Source of the DNA: an uncultured Lachnospira sp.
GTDB lineage: Bacteria > Bacillota > Clostridia > Lachnospirales > Lachnospiraceae
Assembly: GCA_946186125.1 (NCBI GenBank)
Contig: CAMHLZ010000028.1
Location: 1-48,248 of the forward strand
DNA length: 48,248 nt
Direction: 5' to 3'
Positions 35,588 to 43,607 of this stretch are shown here, in pieces (position 1 is the first letter of the stretch; each line of letters begins with the position of its first letter). The notes beneath the pieces were generated by a model, which did no database searches, was not told the origin of the DNA, and saw only the letters and a list, made by a program, of their open reading frames with translations. The position numbers and the translations under genes were made by a program.

Positions 35588-36947
35588 AATTATGATAGCT
35601 GCTACGTCAAGTGGAAGCGGAAAAACAACGATTACATGTGGTATGTTAAAATCTTTAAAGAAAATGGGGGAGAATGTTATTTCGTTTAAATGTGGACCTG
35701 ATTATATTGATCCGATGTATCATGAAAAAGTGCTGGGTGTTAGTTCTAGAAATCTTGATACTTTTTTTACGGGAGAAGAGACTACAAGAAAAATAATGGC
35801 AGATCAGATATATGGGGATGAATTGGCAGTTATTGAAGGTGTAATGGGGCTGTTTGACGGACTTGGTGGTGTTAGGGAAGAAGGCTCTTCTTATCATTTG
35901 GCCAGAGTAACCAAAACTCCGATTGTTCTTGTTGTAAATGCAAAGGGAATGGGACGATCTGTTATTCCGTTGATTGCAGGTTTTTTAAGTTATGATACCG
36001 GGCATTTAATTAAGGGTGTAATTTTAAATCGTATGTCAAAAGGAGCTTTTGAGATATTAGCTCCTGTAATTAAAGATGAACTAAATATTGAAGTTTTAGG
36101 GTATTATCCCGAACAAAAGGATTTAGTGTTAGAGAGCAGGCACCTTGGGTTGATGATTCCGGATGAAATAAAGGATATGCAAAAAAATCTGGAAAAGATA
36201 TCGCAGAAATTACAAGAAACCATTGATATTTCAAGACTGATAAGAATTGCTGAATCGTCAGAAAAATTATCTTCTTGTGAGAAATCAGACTTTGTAGGTG
36301 TAACAGAGAATGAGGCTCCGTTAATAGCTGTAGCAAAAGATGAAGCTTTTTGCTTTTATTATCAGGATAATTTCAAACTTTTGAAACATTATGGAGCCAG
36401 AATACAGTTTTTTTCTATTTTGCATGATAAACAGTTACCTCCGGGAACAGACGGATTGTTGATAGGAGGGGGATATCCGGAACTATATTTGCAGGAATTA
36501 AGTAGTAATTTACATATGAAATCTGAAATCCGAAAAGCATTTAATGGTGGGATGCCAGTTGTTGCGGAGTGCGGGGGTTTCATGTATTTGCATGAGATGA
36601 TAGAAGATGAAAATGGAGACAAATTTGATATGGCAGGTGTAATTCCGGGGACATGTCGTAATATGGGAAAAACTGTCAGATTTGGATATATAGAAGTAAG
36701 AGAGAAAAACAGTAATTATCTGCCTGCAAATACAGGCATCAGGGGACATGAGTTCCATTATTTTGATAGTTCACATAATGGAGATGACTGTATTGCCGTA
36801 AAGCCGGCATCGGGGAAATCGTATGGCTGTATAATAGATAAGAAGAACCTCTTTTTGGGATTCCCTCACCTTTATTATCCGTCTAATCCGGTATTTGCAG
36901 AGAATTTTGTGAAAAAAACAGTAGAATATCATCGAAATAAAAGGTGA
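35574..36947 (+). CDS. cbiA: Cobyrinic acid a,c-diamide synthase CbiA
   Basis: The 457-residue protein starts with GTG 35574, just after GGAGG, and overlaps the fusion gene by 14 bases. The N-terminal ATPase domain has TSSGSGKTT (11-19) and FKCGPDYIDPMYH. The C-terminal amidotransferase domain has C333 in VAECGGFMYL and the His in GHEFHYF. It amidates the a and c side chains of cobyrinic acid. It is the last gene of the B12 operon. A separate promoter follows at 36953. Confidence 0.95.
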   Translation: MRLDRIMIAATSSGSGKTTITCGMLKSLKKMGENVISFKCGPDYIDPMYHEKVLGVSSRNLDTFFTGEETTRKIMADQIYGDELAVIEGVMGLFDGLGGVREEGSSYHLARVTKTPIVLVVNAKGMGRSVIPLIAGFLSYDTGHLIKGVILNRMSKGAFEILAPVIKDELNIEVLGYYPEQKDLVLESRHLGLMIPDEIKDMQKNLEKISQKLQETIDISRLIRIAESSEKLSSCEKSDFVGVTENEAPLIAVAKDEAFCFYYQDNFKLLKHYGARIQFFSILHDKQLPPGTDGLLIGGGYPELYLQELSSNLHMKSEIRKAFNGGMPVVAECGGFMYLHEMIEDENGDKFDMAGVIPGTCRNMGKTVRFGYIEVREKNSNYLPANTGIRGHEFHYFDSSHNGDDCIAVKPASGKSYGCIIDKKNLFLGFPHLYYPSNPVFAENFVKKTVEYHRNKR

Positions 36948-36952
36948 TTCAA

Positions 36953-36981
36953 TTGTTTTTATAATGATTTTAGTGTATACT
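36953..36981 (+). promoter_or_regulatory. Promoter of the methyltransferase gene
   Basis: TTGTTT (36953-36958) and TATACT (36976-36981) are spaced by 17 bases, 38 bases upstream of the start codon. The match is moderate but the position is right. Confidence 0.5.
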
Positions 36982-37018
36982 ACTATTATTATGAAAAAGC
37001 AAAGGATGTGTATACATA

Positions 37019-37711
37019 ATGGATATTAGCGGATTACAGCCATGGGAATCTTTGGCTAAACGAATAATTTGGAAACAGTTAGGAGATATAGAAGGAAAAA
37101 AAGTGCTTGATTATGGTAGCGGTTATGGTGTTACGGCGGATTATCTGGCTGAAAAAAATACAGTTGTAGCTGTTGAGCCATCGGCAGAGAGGGTTTCAAA
37201 CAGATGGAGAAACAATAATTACAGGCAAATATGTGGAAATGTTGGTTGTCTTGAAACATTTTCTGATGAATCGTATGACGTGATAATATGTCATAATGTA
37301 TTGGAGTATACGAAAGACAGAGAAGAGATTTTTAAGCATTTTTCCAGAATTTTGAAGAAAGATGGTTTTATTTCTTTGGTAAAACATAATCGTCCCGGAA
37401 GAGTTATGCAAAAAGTTGTTTTACTGAACGATTTTGATGAAGCATATAAATTATTGGATAATGGTAATTCTATGGCTGAGGATTATGGTGAGATTGTTTA
37501 TTATGATGATTCAGATATAGAAAAATGGTGCAGTGGACTAAAGATATATAAAAAGATGGGACTTCGCGTGTTTTGGGATTTGCAGCAAAATCAGGATTAT
37601 CACAGGAATCCGGACTGGCAGGACAGGATGATAGATATGGAAATGAGGGTATCTGAGATTAAAGATTTTCAGAATATTGCTTTTTTTCATCACTTTATAA
37701 TAAAAAAATGA
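37019..37711 (+). CDS. SAM-dependent class I methyltransferase
   Basis: The 230-residue protein has the SAM loop VLDYGSGYG (29-37), the acidic ribose contact VVAVEPS near residue 56 and ICHNVLEY as post-motif II. The fold is the UbiE/Methyltransf_11 type for small molecules. The substrate is unknown. It has its own promoter and terminator, so it is not part of the B12 operon despite adjoining it, and a B12 role need not be assumed. AAAGGA lies 12 bases before the ATG. Confidence 0.82.
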   Translation: MDISGLQPWESLAKRIIWKQLGDIEGKKVLDYGSGYGVTADYLAEKNTVVAVEPSAERVSNRWRNNNYRQICGNVGCLETFSDESYDVIICHNVLEYTKDREEIFKHFSRILKKDGFISLVKHNRPGRVMQKVVLLNDFDEAYKLLDNGNSMAEDYGEIVYYDDSDIEKWCSGLKIYKKMGLRVFWDLQQNQDYHRNPDWQDRMIDMEMRVSEIKDFQNIAFFHHFIIKK

Positions 37712-37738
37712 TATCCACTTGTTGTGTAATTAATATGA

Positions 37739-37777
37739 GTCAAGGTTATAATGAATTCAATATAACCTTGACTTTTT
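37739..37777 (+). terminator. Strong intrinsic terminator
   Basis: GTCAAGGTTATA (37739-37750) pairs perfectly with TATAACCTTGAC (37761-37772), followed by T5. It ends the methyltransferase transcript. Confidence 0.9.
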
Positions 37778-37778
37778 G

Positions 37779-37806
37779 TTGACAAAAAAATGTATTGATG
37801 TATAAT
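37779..37806 (+). promoter_or_regulatory. Promoter of the ArsP_2-like permease gene
   Basis: TTGACA (37779-37784) and TATAAT (37801-37806) are both perfect consensus, spaced by 16 bases. They begin directly after the terminator T-run. A leader of about 65 bases separates the promoter from the start codon. Confidence 0.8.
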
Positions 37807-37877
37807 GAAAAATGCAACTTGTTTGCAAATATTAGTAAATTACATTTGGTGAATAAACACATCAAGGAGGAGATACA

Positions 37878-38732
37878 ATGGCAGATGTATTAATAGATAC
37901 AGTATTAGATAGTATAAAGTTAATACCATTTTTGTTTTTAACATATTTGGTTATGGAGATATTGGAACATAAGACGGGTGAAAAATCAAAAAAGAGGATT
38001 CAAAAGGCTGGAAATTTTGGACCGATATGGGGAGGCTTACTTGGGGTTATACCACAATGCGGTTTTTCCACCGTAGCAGCGAATTTGTATTCAGGCGGAG
38101 TTATAACAGTTGGAACAATGTTGGCAGTTTTTTTGTCTACATCTGATGAAATGCTTCCTATTATGATTTCGGAATCTGTTTCGCCATATACGGTTATGAA
38201 AATATTGTTTGTGAAAGTTATTATAGCAATAATATCAGGATTGATTGCTGAGTTTGTATATTTAAAACTTTTAAAAAATCATGAAAAGGGAATACATATA
38301 CATGAGATGTGTACAGATGAGAATTGTCATTGCGAAGATGGTATTGTAGTGTCTTCTGTAAAACATACCTTAAAGATAATTGCATATATTTTTTTGGTTA
38401 CACTGGTTTTAAATGTGGTTATACAAGCGATAGGAGAAGATACCATAGGTACTGTATTATCCGGTAAACCATGGATAGAAATTATTATTGCAGGGATTCT
38501 GGGTCTGATTCCTAATTGTGCGTCATCTGTAATAATTACCGAGATTTATTTGTTAGGAATGATTAGTCCGGGTGCGATGATTGCAGGATTAATGGCGAAT
38601 GCAGGAGTCGGAATTTTAGTGCTTTTTAAAATGAATCATAATAGAACACAAAATATGAAAATTGTTGGTGTATTGTATTTAATAAGCATTTTCTGGGGAA
38701 TAGTGTTGGAAATAGCAGGTATTTCTTTTTAA
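37878..38732 (+). CDS. ArsP_2-like putative heavy-metal (manganese) permease
   Basis: The 284-residue membrane protein is built from two similar halves. One half has GVIPQCGFSTVAANLY (near 56-71) and the other GLIPNCASSVIITEIYLLG (near 210-228), each a Pro-x-Cys motif within the membrane. About eight to ten helices are visible. The central loop has HEKGIHIHEM and CTDENCHC, a likely metal-binding patch. This is the '10TM putative heavy-metal exporter / putative manganese transporter' family (Pfam ArsP_2, from memory). AAGGAGGAG precedes the ATG. Confidence 0.82.
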   Translation: MADVLIDTVLDSIKLIPFLFLTYLVMEILEHKTGEKSKKRIQKAGNFGPIWGGLLGVIPQCGFSTVAANLYSGGVITVGTMLAVFLSTSDEMLPIMISESVSPYTVMKILFVKVIIAIISGLIAEFVYLKLLKNHEKGIHIHEMCTDENCHCEDGIVVSSVKHTLKIIAYIFLVTLVLNVVIQAIGEDTIGTVLSGKPWIEIIIAGILGLIPNCASSVIITEIYLLGMISPGAMIAGLMANAGVGILVLFKMNHNRTQNMKIVGVLYLISIFWGIVLEIAGISF

Positions 38733-38920
38733 AATATTATTGGAAAAAAGCACTTAATTTTTTTAAAAATTTACCGATAAAACTATAGCAGTTTCTAATG
38801 ATATCATTTTAAATGATTTGATTCAATTATGCAATTCTATTATCTATACTTTAAGTGGAGAATGTGAAAAAGTGTCCGGAATATGGGGAAATATGAAGTG
38901 ACACAAAGGTAGGTATTGTA

Positions 38921-39979
38921 ATGGTTAACACATATTTTGTTGTCCAATATGTATTTGTATTTATACTGTTGGTTGAATTCATGTATGTAGTAGGGCAGAG
39001 AGTATCAGATATTAAGGTGTTATTATTGTTATTGTATGTTGCTGTTATAATTGATGAGGTCGGTTATTTGCTGCAGATAAGCGCGCATACCCGCATACAG
39101 ATAGTTCAGGCTGAAAAATTCAGTTATTTAGGAAAGCCTTTTATAGTATTGCTTTTACTGATGACGGTTCTTGAAGTGCTTGAATTTAAGTTTATTCAAT
39201 GGATTTTTTATATTTTTGCCGGTATACAGCTGAGTGTAGTATTCATGATGTTTGCTTTTGAACAGAATAAGTTGTTTTGTATTAACATGACTAAGAGTAC
39301 TGCTCTTGGATATCTTATTACAGCTATATTTTTTACAATCTATTCTGTAAGAGAAAGACAGCTGAAAATTAAGACAGGAGTTTTACATGGATTGTTATCC
39401 ATATATGCATTAATATTTCTTGGATATCTGCTTAGAGAGACAGAGGTAATAGGATATGATACTTCTATGCCTACGGATGTATTGATGCTACAGGTGCTGA
39501 TTGTAGTTTATATTAAGTATATTATGCCGGAGCTTGGTAAAGACAATGAGAATGTGCAAAATAAATCAATTGATATAAAGGAAAAAAATAGAGATTTAGT
39601 TAATATAACTGAATGTTGTGATTTTATAGGGATATTTATTCTGATTGATATTAATTGTGATATTGAAAATCTGGATTTGGCAGAATTGTTAAGTAATATT
39701 ATCAGGTCAGATGATTTAATACAAGATATATCGGATACAAGAAAGGCTATATATGCTATGGATGTATCAGATGAAAAAGAGGCTGAAATATGTCTTAACC
39801 GGATTTTGGATGGGTTGAATCAGTCAGGAATATTAAGACAGTCAGTGAATATGGGAGTGGTTTTTTGTGACGGTAAAGGTAATAGTAATTTTATGCAATT
39901 ATATGAGGCCGCACAGAAAGCTTTGAAAAAGAGTAAGGAAAAACAATTGAATAATTATATGATTGTTTATGAAATATAA
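38921..39979 (+). CDS. Membrane protein with N-terminal 7TM-like domain and degenerate GGDEF domain
   Basis: The 352-residue protein has about seven membrane helices in residues 1-205, like the N-terminal 7TM sensor domain of some histidine kinases and diguanylate cyclases. Residues about 235-352 have the length and strand-helix order of a GGDEF domain (LAELLSNIIRSDDLIQDISD, then VNMGVVFCDG and LYEAAQKALKKSKEKQLN), but the GGDEF catalytic loop and metal site are missing. It is probably a non-catalytic sensor or nucleotide-binding relic. It has its own terminator and no clear partner. The ribosome site is weak. Confidence 0.65.
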   Translation: MVNTYFVVQYVFVFILLVEFMYVVGQRVSDIKVLLLLLYVAVIIDEVGYLLQISAHTRIQIVQAEKFSYLGKPFIVLLLLMTVLEVLEFKFIQWIFYIFAGIQLSVVFMMFAFEQNKLFCINMTKSTALGYLITAIFFTIYSVRERQLKIKTGVLHGLLSIYALIFLGYLLRETEVIGYDTSMPTDVLMLQVLIVVYIKYIMPELGKDNENVQNKSIDIKEKNRDLVNITECCDFIGIFILIDINCDIENLDLAELLSNIIRSDDLIQDISDTRKAIYAMDVSDEKEAEICLNRILDGLNQSGILRQSVNMGVVFCDGKGNSNFMQLYEAAQKALKKSKEKQLNNYMIVYEI

Positions 39980-39989
39980 AGGTATTAAA

Positions 39990-40026
39990 CAGGAGCTGTT
40001 AAATGTGATAACAGCTCCTGTATTTT
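39990..40026 (+). terminator. Intrinsic terminator
   Basis: CAGGAGCTGTT (39990-40000) pairs perfectly with AACAGCTCCTG (40010-40020), followed by TATTTT. Confidence 0.85.
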
Positions 40027-40060
40027 GAAAACCGGAAACTTAAAACATCAGTATAGTTTC

Positions 40061-40089
40061 TTGAAAAGCCTTTTAAAATCAGGTATAAT
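40061..40089 (+). promoter_or_regulatory. Promoter of the galactoside operon
   Basis: TTGAAA (40061-40066) and TATAAT (40084-40089) are spaced by 17 bases, 64 bases before the TetR start codon. Confidence 0.75.
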
Positions 40090-40152
40090 ATAAATATAAG
40101 TGAAAAACTTTAGCCATAAATATAAAGAACGATATATTTAGGAGGAATATGT

Positions 40153-40710
40153 ATGATTTCTAAAGAAGTGGTATTAGAGGGGACATTAGATATTTATAAC
40201 AGAAAGGGAATCAAATTTACAATGGATGAACTTTCAAAGGAATTAAAGGTAAGTAAAAAAACAATCTATTATCTGTTTGATACAAAAGAGAAACTATTCT
40301 TAGCGCTTGTAGATTATGTTTTTAAAGCTATTAAAGAAAGTGAACAAAAAATTATGGAAGATGATAGTCTTGATACTATTACAAAGGTTAAGAAGATTAT
40401 GTCGGTAATGCCTGAGAGATATCAGGAAATTGATTTTAGTACATTGCATATACTGATGAAACGATATCCAAATATATATAAAAAGGTTGTGTTTAACCTT
40501 GAGACAGGTTGGGATGCTACTTTTGAATTGTTAGAAAAAGGGAAGAAAGAAGGTGTTATAAGAGATGTTAATTCTGAGCTTGTAAAACATATGACGGAAG
40601 CTTCATTAGAGCAATTTTTCCAAAAAGATATATTGGTCAGAAATAATATAACATATAATCAGGGATTGGAAGAAATAGTTGACATAATTATTAAAGGTAT
40701 ATCTAAATAG
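40153..40710 (+). CDS. TetR family transcriptional regulator
   Basis: The 185-residue protein has an N-terminal TetR helix-turn-helix: FTMDELSKELKVSKKTIYYL (about 22-41), followed by FDTKEKLFLAL. The C-terminal ligand domain is unique. AGGAGG lies 9 bases before the ATG. As first gene of the cluster, 37 bases before the GT-B-like gene, it probably regulates its own operon. The inducer is unknown; a galactoside or a lipid-linked sugar would fit the context. Confidence 0.87.
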   Translation: MISKEVVLEGTLDIYNRKGIKFTMDELSKELKVSKKTIYYLFDTKEKLFLALVDYVFKAIKESEQKIMEDDSLDTITKVKKIMSVMPERYQEIDFSTLHILMKRYPNIYKKVVFNLETGWDATFELLEKGKKEGVIRDVNSELVKHMTEASLEQFFQKDILVRNNITYNQGLEEIVDIIIKGISK

Positions 40711-40747
40711 TAGTTTTTGATGATAAGTTAGAAAGCGGGGTGGCCTT

Positions 40748-42211
40748 ATGGAAAAGTCAAAGGAAGTATTTGGAAATGAGATTTCTGAAAAAGTATATAA
40801 AAAAGCATTAAAATCAAAGGAAAAATACATTAAAAAATTCGGAGATGATTCTGATGCTGATTATAAAGCAGTTATTCAGAAAAATAAAGAAATAGGTAAT
40901 TTATTAGGAGTGAAAAATGTATTCGTTACCGGTTCGGGCGAAAAGTATGATACAGAAGAATTTGACTTAGAAAAAGGTATTATAGTAGGTAATATCAGGA
41001 TGGGATTCGGACATTATAGAATTTCCATGGCTATAGCATCAGCTGCAAATTATATGGGATATCAGCCATATTGGCTGGATTTAAATTCTTTTCCGGAGAC
41101 TACGGGTACCAAGGTGATAAGTTCTCAGAATGAATTATATTCCATCGGTTCTAGATTATCACAAAAAAGTAAATTGTTTAATAAAGCTGTTTGGGAACCC
41201 TTGAATTATGAAGGGTTCAAAAAACTAAGCTATAATGTTTCAGATCAGAAAAATGCTGAGCTAATGGCACCGGTTTATAAAAATATACCTAAAGATATTC
41301 CGGTTGTTGCTACACATGTGTGGCCGGCACAGGCAGCAATTCATGCACAGATGAAAAAAGTTATTAATGCAATTCCTGATAACTGGCCCATGGCATTACA
41401 TTATTCAGAAGGTGCTATTCACACGGTTCAGACTCATTATGCATATCAGGGATATCGAATATTAAATGGCATGGATAAAAAAAGAATATTGAATCCTATG
41501 CCGGAAAATTCGTTGATATATACAGGGCATTATGTAGATCATGAGCTGGTAAGCAATATAGAGAAAGATTGTGAAGCGAGAAGAAAAAGAAAAGCAGAAG
41601 GTAAGCCGGTAAGAATGTTATTAAGTATAGGTGGTGCAGGTGCGCAAAAAGAAATATTTGCAGCAATTATAAGAAGTCTGCTTCCTAAGATACGTAAAAA
41701 ACAGGTTGCATTATACATCAATGTTGGAGATTATATTAATGTATGGGACGAATTAATTGATGATATACCAGGAATGAAGAAGGTATCTAAAGAACATTTT
41801 TTGGATTGGGAGAAGACAAAAAATTTTGCTGAAAAAGCACTTGATAGTGAAGTTATTGGTATTCACGGATTTTATCATAGTAACATATTTGAGGCAGTTT
41901 ATTGCACAAACCTGTTAATGAGAAGCTGTGATGTGCTTGTTACGAAGCCTAGTGAATTATCATTTTATCCGGTTCCTAAGATATTTATAAAAAGAGTAGG
42001 CGGTCATGAACAGTGGGGTGCTGTACATTCGGCTGAGATAGGGGACGGAACGTTGGAATGTGAAGATGTTCCACATGTATTACAAATGATAAAGTTGTTT
42101 TTAAATGATGAAAACATGATTAACAACATGTGTGACTGCATAGAAAAGAACAAATCAATTGGTATATATGATGGAGCATATCGGGTTGTAGAGTTAGCAA
42201 TGAAAAAATAA
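40748..42211 (+). CDS. GT-B-like protein of unknown function
   Basis: The 487-residue soluble protein has an early glycine motif GNIRMGFGHYRISMAIASAA (about 82-101), like the GxGH motif of MurG and MGDG-synthase-type glycosyltransferases. LLSIGGAGAQKEIFAAIIRS (about 296-315) is followed by a C-terminal region with VTKPSELSFYPVP, where such enzymes bind the sugar nucleotide. I believe NCBI splits this family into two DUF domains, but I do not trust the numbers from memory. A glycosyltransferase or sugar-nucleotide-binding role is inferred. It lies between the regulator and transporter genes of the galactoside cluster. Confidence 0.6.
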   Translation: MEKSKEVFGNEISEKVYKKALKSKEKYIKKFGDDSDADYKAVIQKNKEIGNLLGVKNVFVTGSGEKYDTEEFDLEKGIIVGNIRMGFGHYRISMAIASAANYMGYQPYWLDLNSFPETTGTKVISSQNELYSIGSRLSQKSKLFNKAVWEPLNYEGFKKLSYNVSDQKNAELMAPVYKNIPKDIPVVATHVWPAQAAIHAQMKKVINAIPDNWPMALHYSEGAIHTVQTHYAYQGYRILNGMDKKRILNPMPENSLIYTGHYVDHELVSNIEKDCEARRKRKAEGKPVRMLLSIGGAGAQKEIFAAIIRSLLPKIRKKQVALYINVGDYINVWDELIDDIPGMKKVSKEHFLDWEKTKNFAEKALDSEVIGIHGFYHSNIFEAVYCTNLLMRSCDVLVTKPSELSFYPVPKIFIKRVGGHEQWGAVHSAEIGDGTLECEDVPHVLQMIKLFLNDENMINNMCDCIEKNKSIGIYDGAYRVVELAMKK

Positions 42212-42233
42212 TAATTAAATGGTGGTGGTTTTT

Positions 42234-43604
42234 ATGTTGAAAGGCAGAGAAAAGATATCCTACGGGCTTGGAGCTGTTGGCAAAGATATGGTGTATATGT
42301 TGTCGGCAAGTTATATATTATATTATTATCAGGACATATTGGGTGTTAATGCTGTTGCTATGGGGATGATTCTTATGGCAGCAAGGGTTTTTGATGCGTT
42401 CAATGATCCTCTTATGGGTATACTGGTTGCAAAGACTAAAACGAAATGGGGTAAATTCAGACCGTGGTTGCTTATAGGAACTGTTTTGAATGCAGTTGTA
42501 TTGTATCTGATGTTTGCTGCGCCTCCTGGACTTAAGGGAGAAGAAATGGTAGTGTATGTGGCTGTATTTTATGTGTTATGGGGAGTTACATATACAATGA
42601 TGGACATTCCTTATTGGTCAATGATACCTGCATTTACTAATGGGGGTCAGGAAAGAGAAGGATTGTCTACATTGGCACGGTCTTGTGCAGGAGTTGGATC
42701 AGCCATTGTGACAATTATTACTATGAAAAGTGTATATATATTGGGAAATGGAAATGAAAGAGCAGGATTTAAATGGTTTGCTTTAATTGTTGCAATTGTA
42801 TTTGTGGTATTTATTGGTATTACCTGTTTCAATATTAAAGAAAAATCAACAATAGATGTAAAATCTCCTTCGGTTAAGCAGATGTTTCGTGCGCTTATTC
42901 AAAACGATCAGGCTATGACAGTAGTGGTTACAATTGTTTTGATAAATAGTGCCGTATATATTACTTCAAATCTAGTTATCTTCTTTTTTAAATATGATTT
43001 TGGTGGTAAAGGCTGGTATAATGCCTATACAATATTTAATACATTTGGTGGTGCAGTCCAGATTTTATCGATGATGCTTTTCTTTCCGGTATTACGAAAA
43101 TTCTTAACATCTTTAAAAGTGTTCTATACGAGTTTTATTATGGCTATATTGGGGTATATTGCGTTGTTTGCTATTACATTTACCAGTATGTCGAATGTTT
43201 ATATTTTATTTATTCCGGCGCTTTTTATATTTGGTGCGAATGGTATGCTGATGGTTTTAACAACAGTATTTCTGGCTAATACAGTAGACTATGGAGAAAT
43301 GAAAAACAATTGAAGGGATGAAAGTGTTATTTTTTCAATGCAGACGTTTGTTGTTAAATTGGCTTCAGGACTGGCTGCATTGGTGGCTTCCGTGTGCCTG
43401 CAATTATGCAATTTAAGTGATAATATGGAAGGTTTAGCAGAAAAAGTATCAACATCTTCTGTTTTAGGTCTTAGGATGACCATGACTGTTATTCCAGTTA
43501 TAGGATTGGTGATGGCGGTATTTTATTTTAAAAATAAATATATTCTAAATGAAGAAAAGCTTGAAGAAATATGTAAAAAGATAAAGAATAAAAGTGGGGA
43601 ATAG
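42234..43604 (+). pseudogene. GPH (MelB-type) sugar:cation symporter with in-frame TGA
   Basis: The gene has 457 codons in one frame, interrupted by a single TGA at 43311-43313. Before it the protein shows the GPH family opening (ISYGLGAVGKDMVYMLSASY, FDAFNDPLMGILVAKT, KWGKFRPWLLIG) and about ten helices. After it the frame goes straight on with RDESVIFSMQTFVVKLASGL, the usual loop and the last two helices. Family members have arginine where the stop is, so CGA to TGA is the simplest change. The product would lose the last two helices. The likely start is ATG 42234, five bases past GGTGGTGG. The intact protein should import galactosides for the following alpha-galactosidase. Confidence 0.85.
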
Positions 43605-43607
43605 CCT

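Noticed and set aside
37019-37711. Methyltransferase as a member of the B12 pathway
   Set aside because: It has its own promoter and terminator and is not of the corrin methyltransferase fold used in the pathway.
43311-43313. TGA read as selenocysteine or as a reassigned codon
   Set aside because: Relatives have arginine here, no SECIS-like hairpin is evident, and TGA is used as normal stop by several genes in the window (for example cobC, cbiH and galK).
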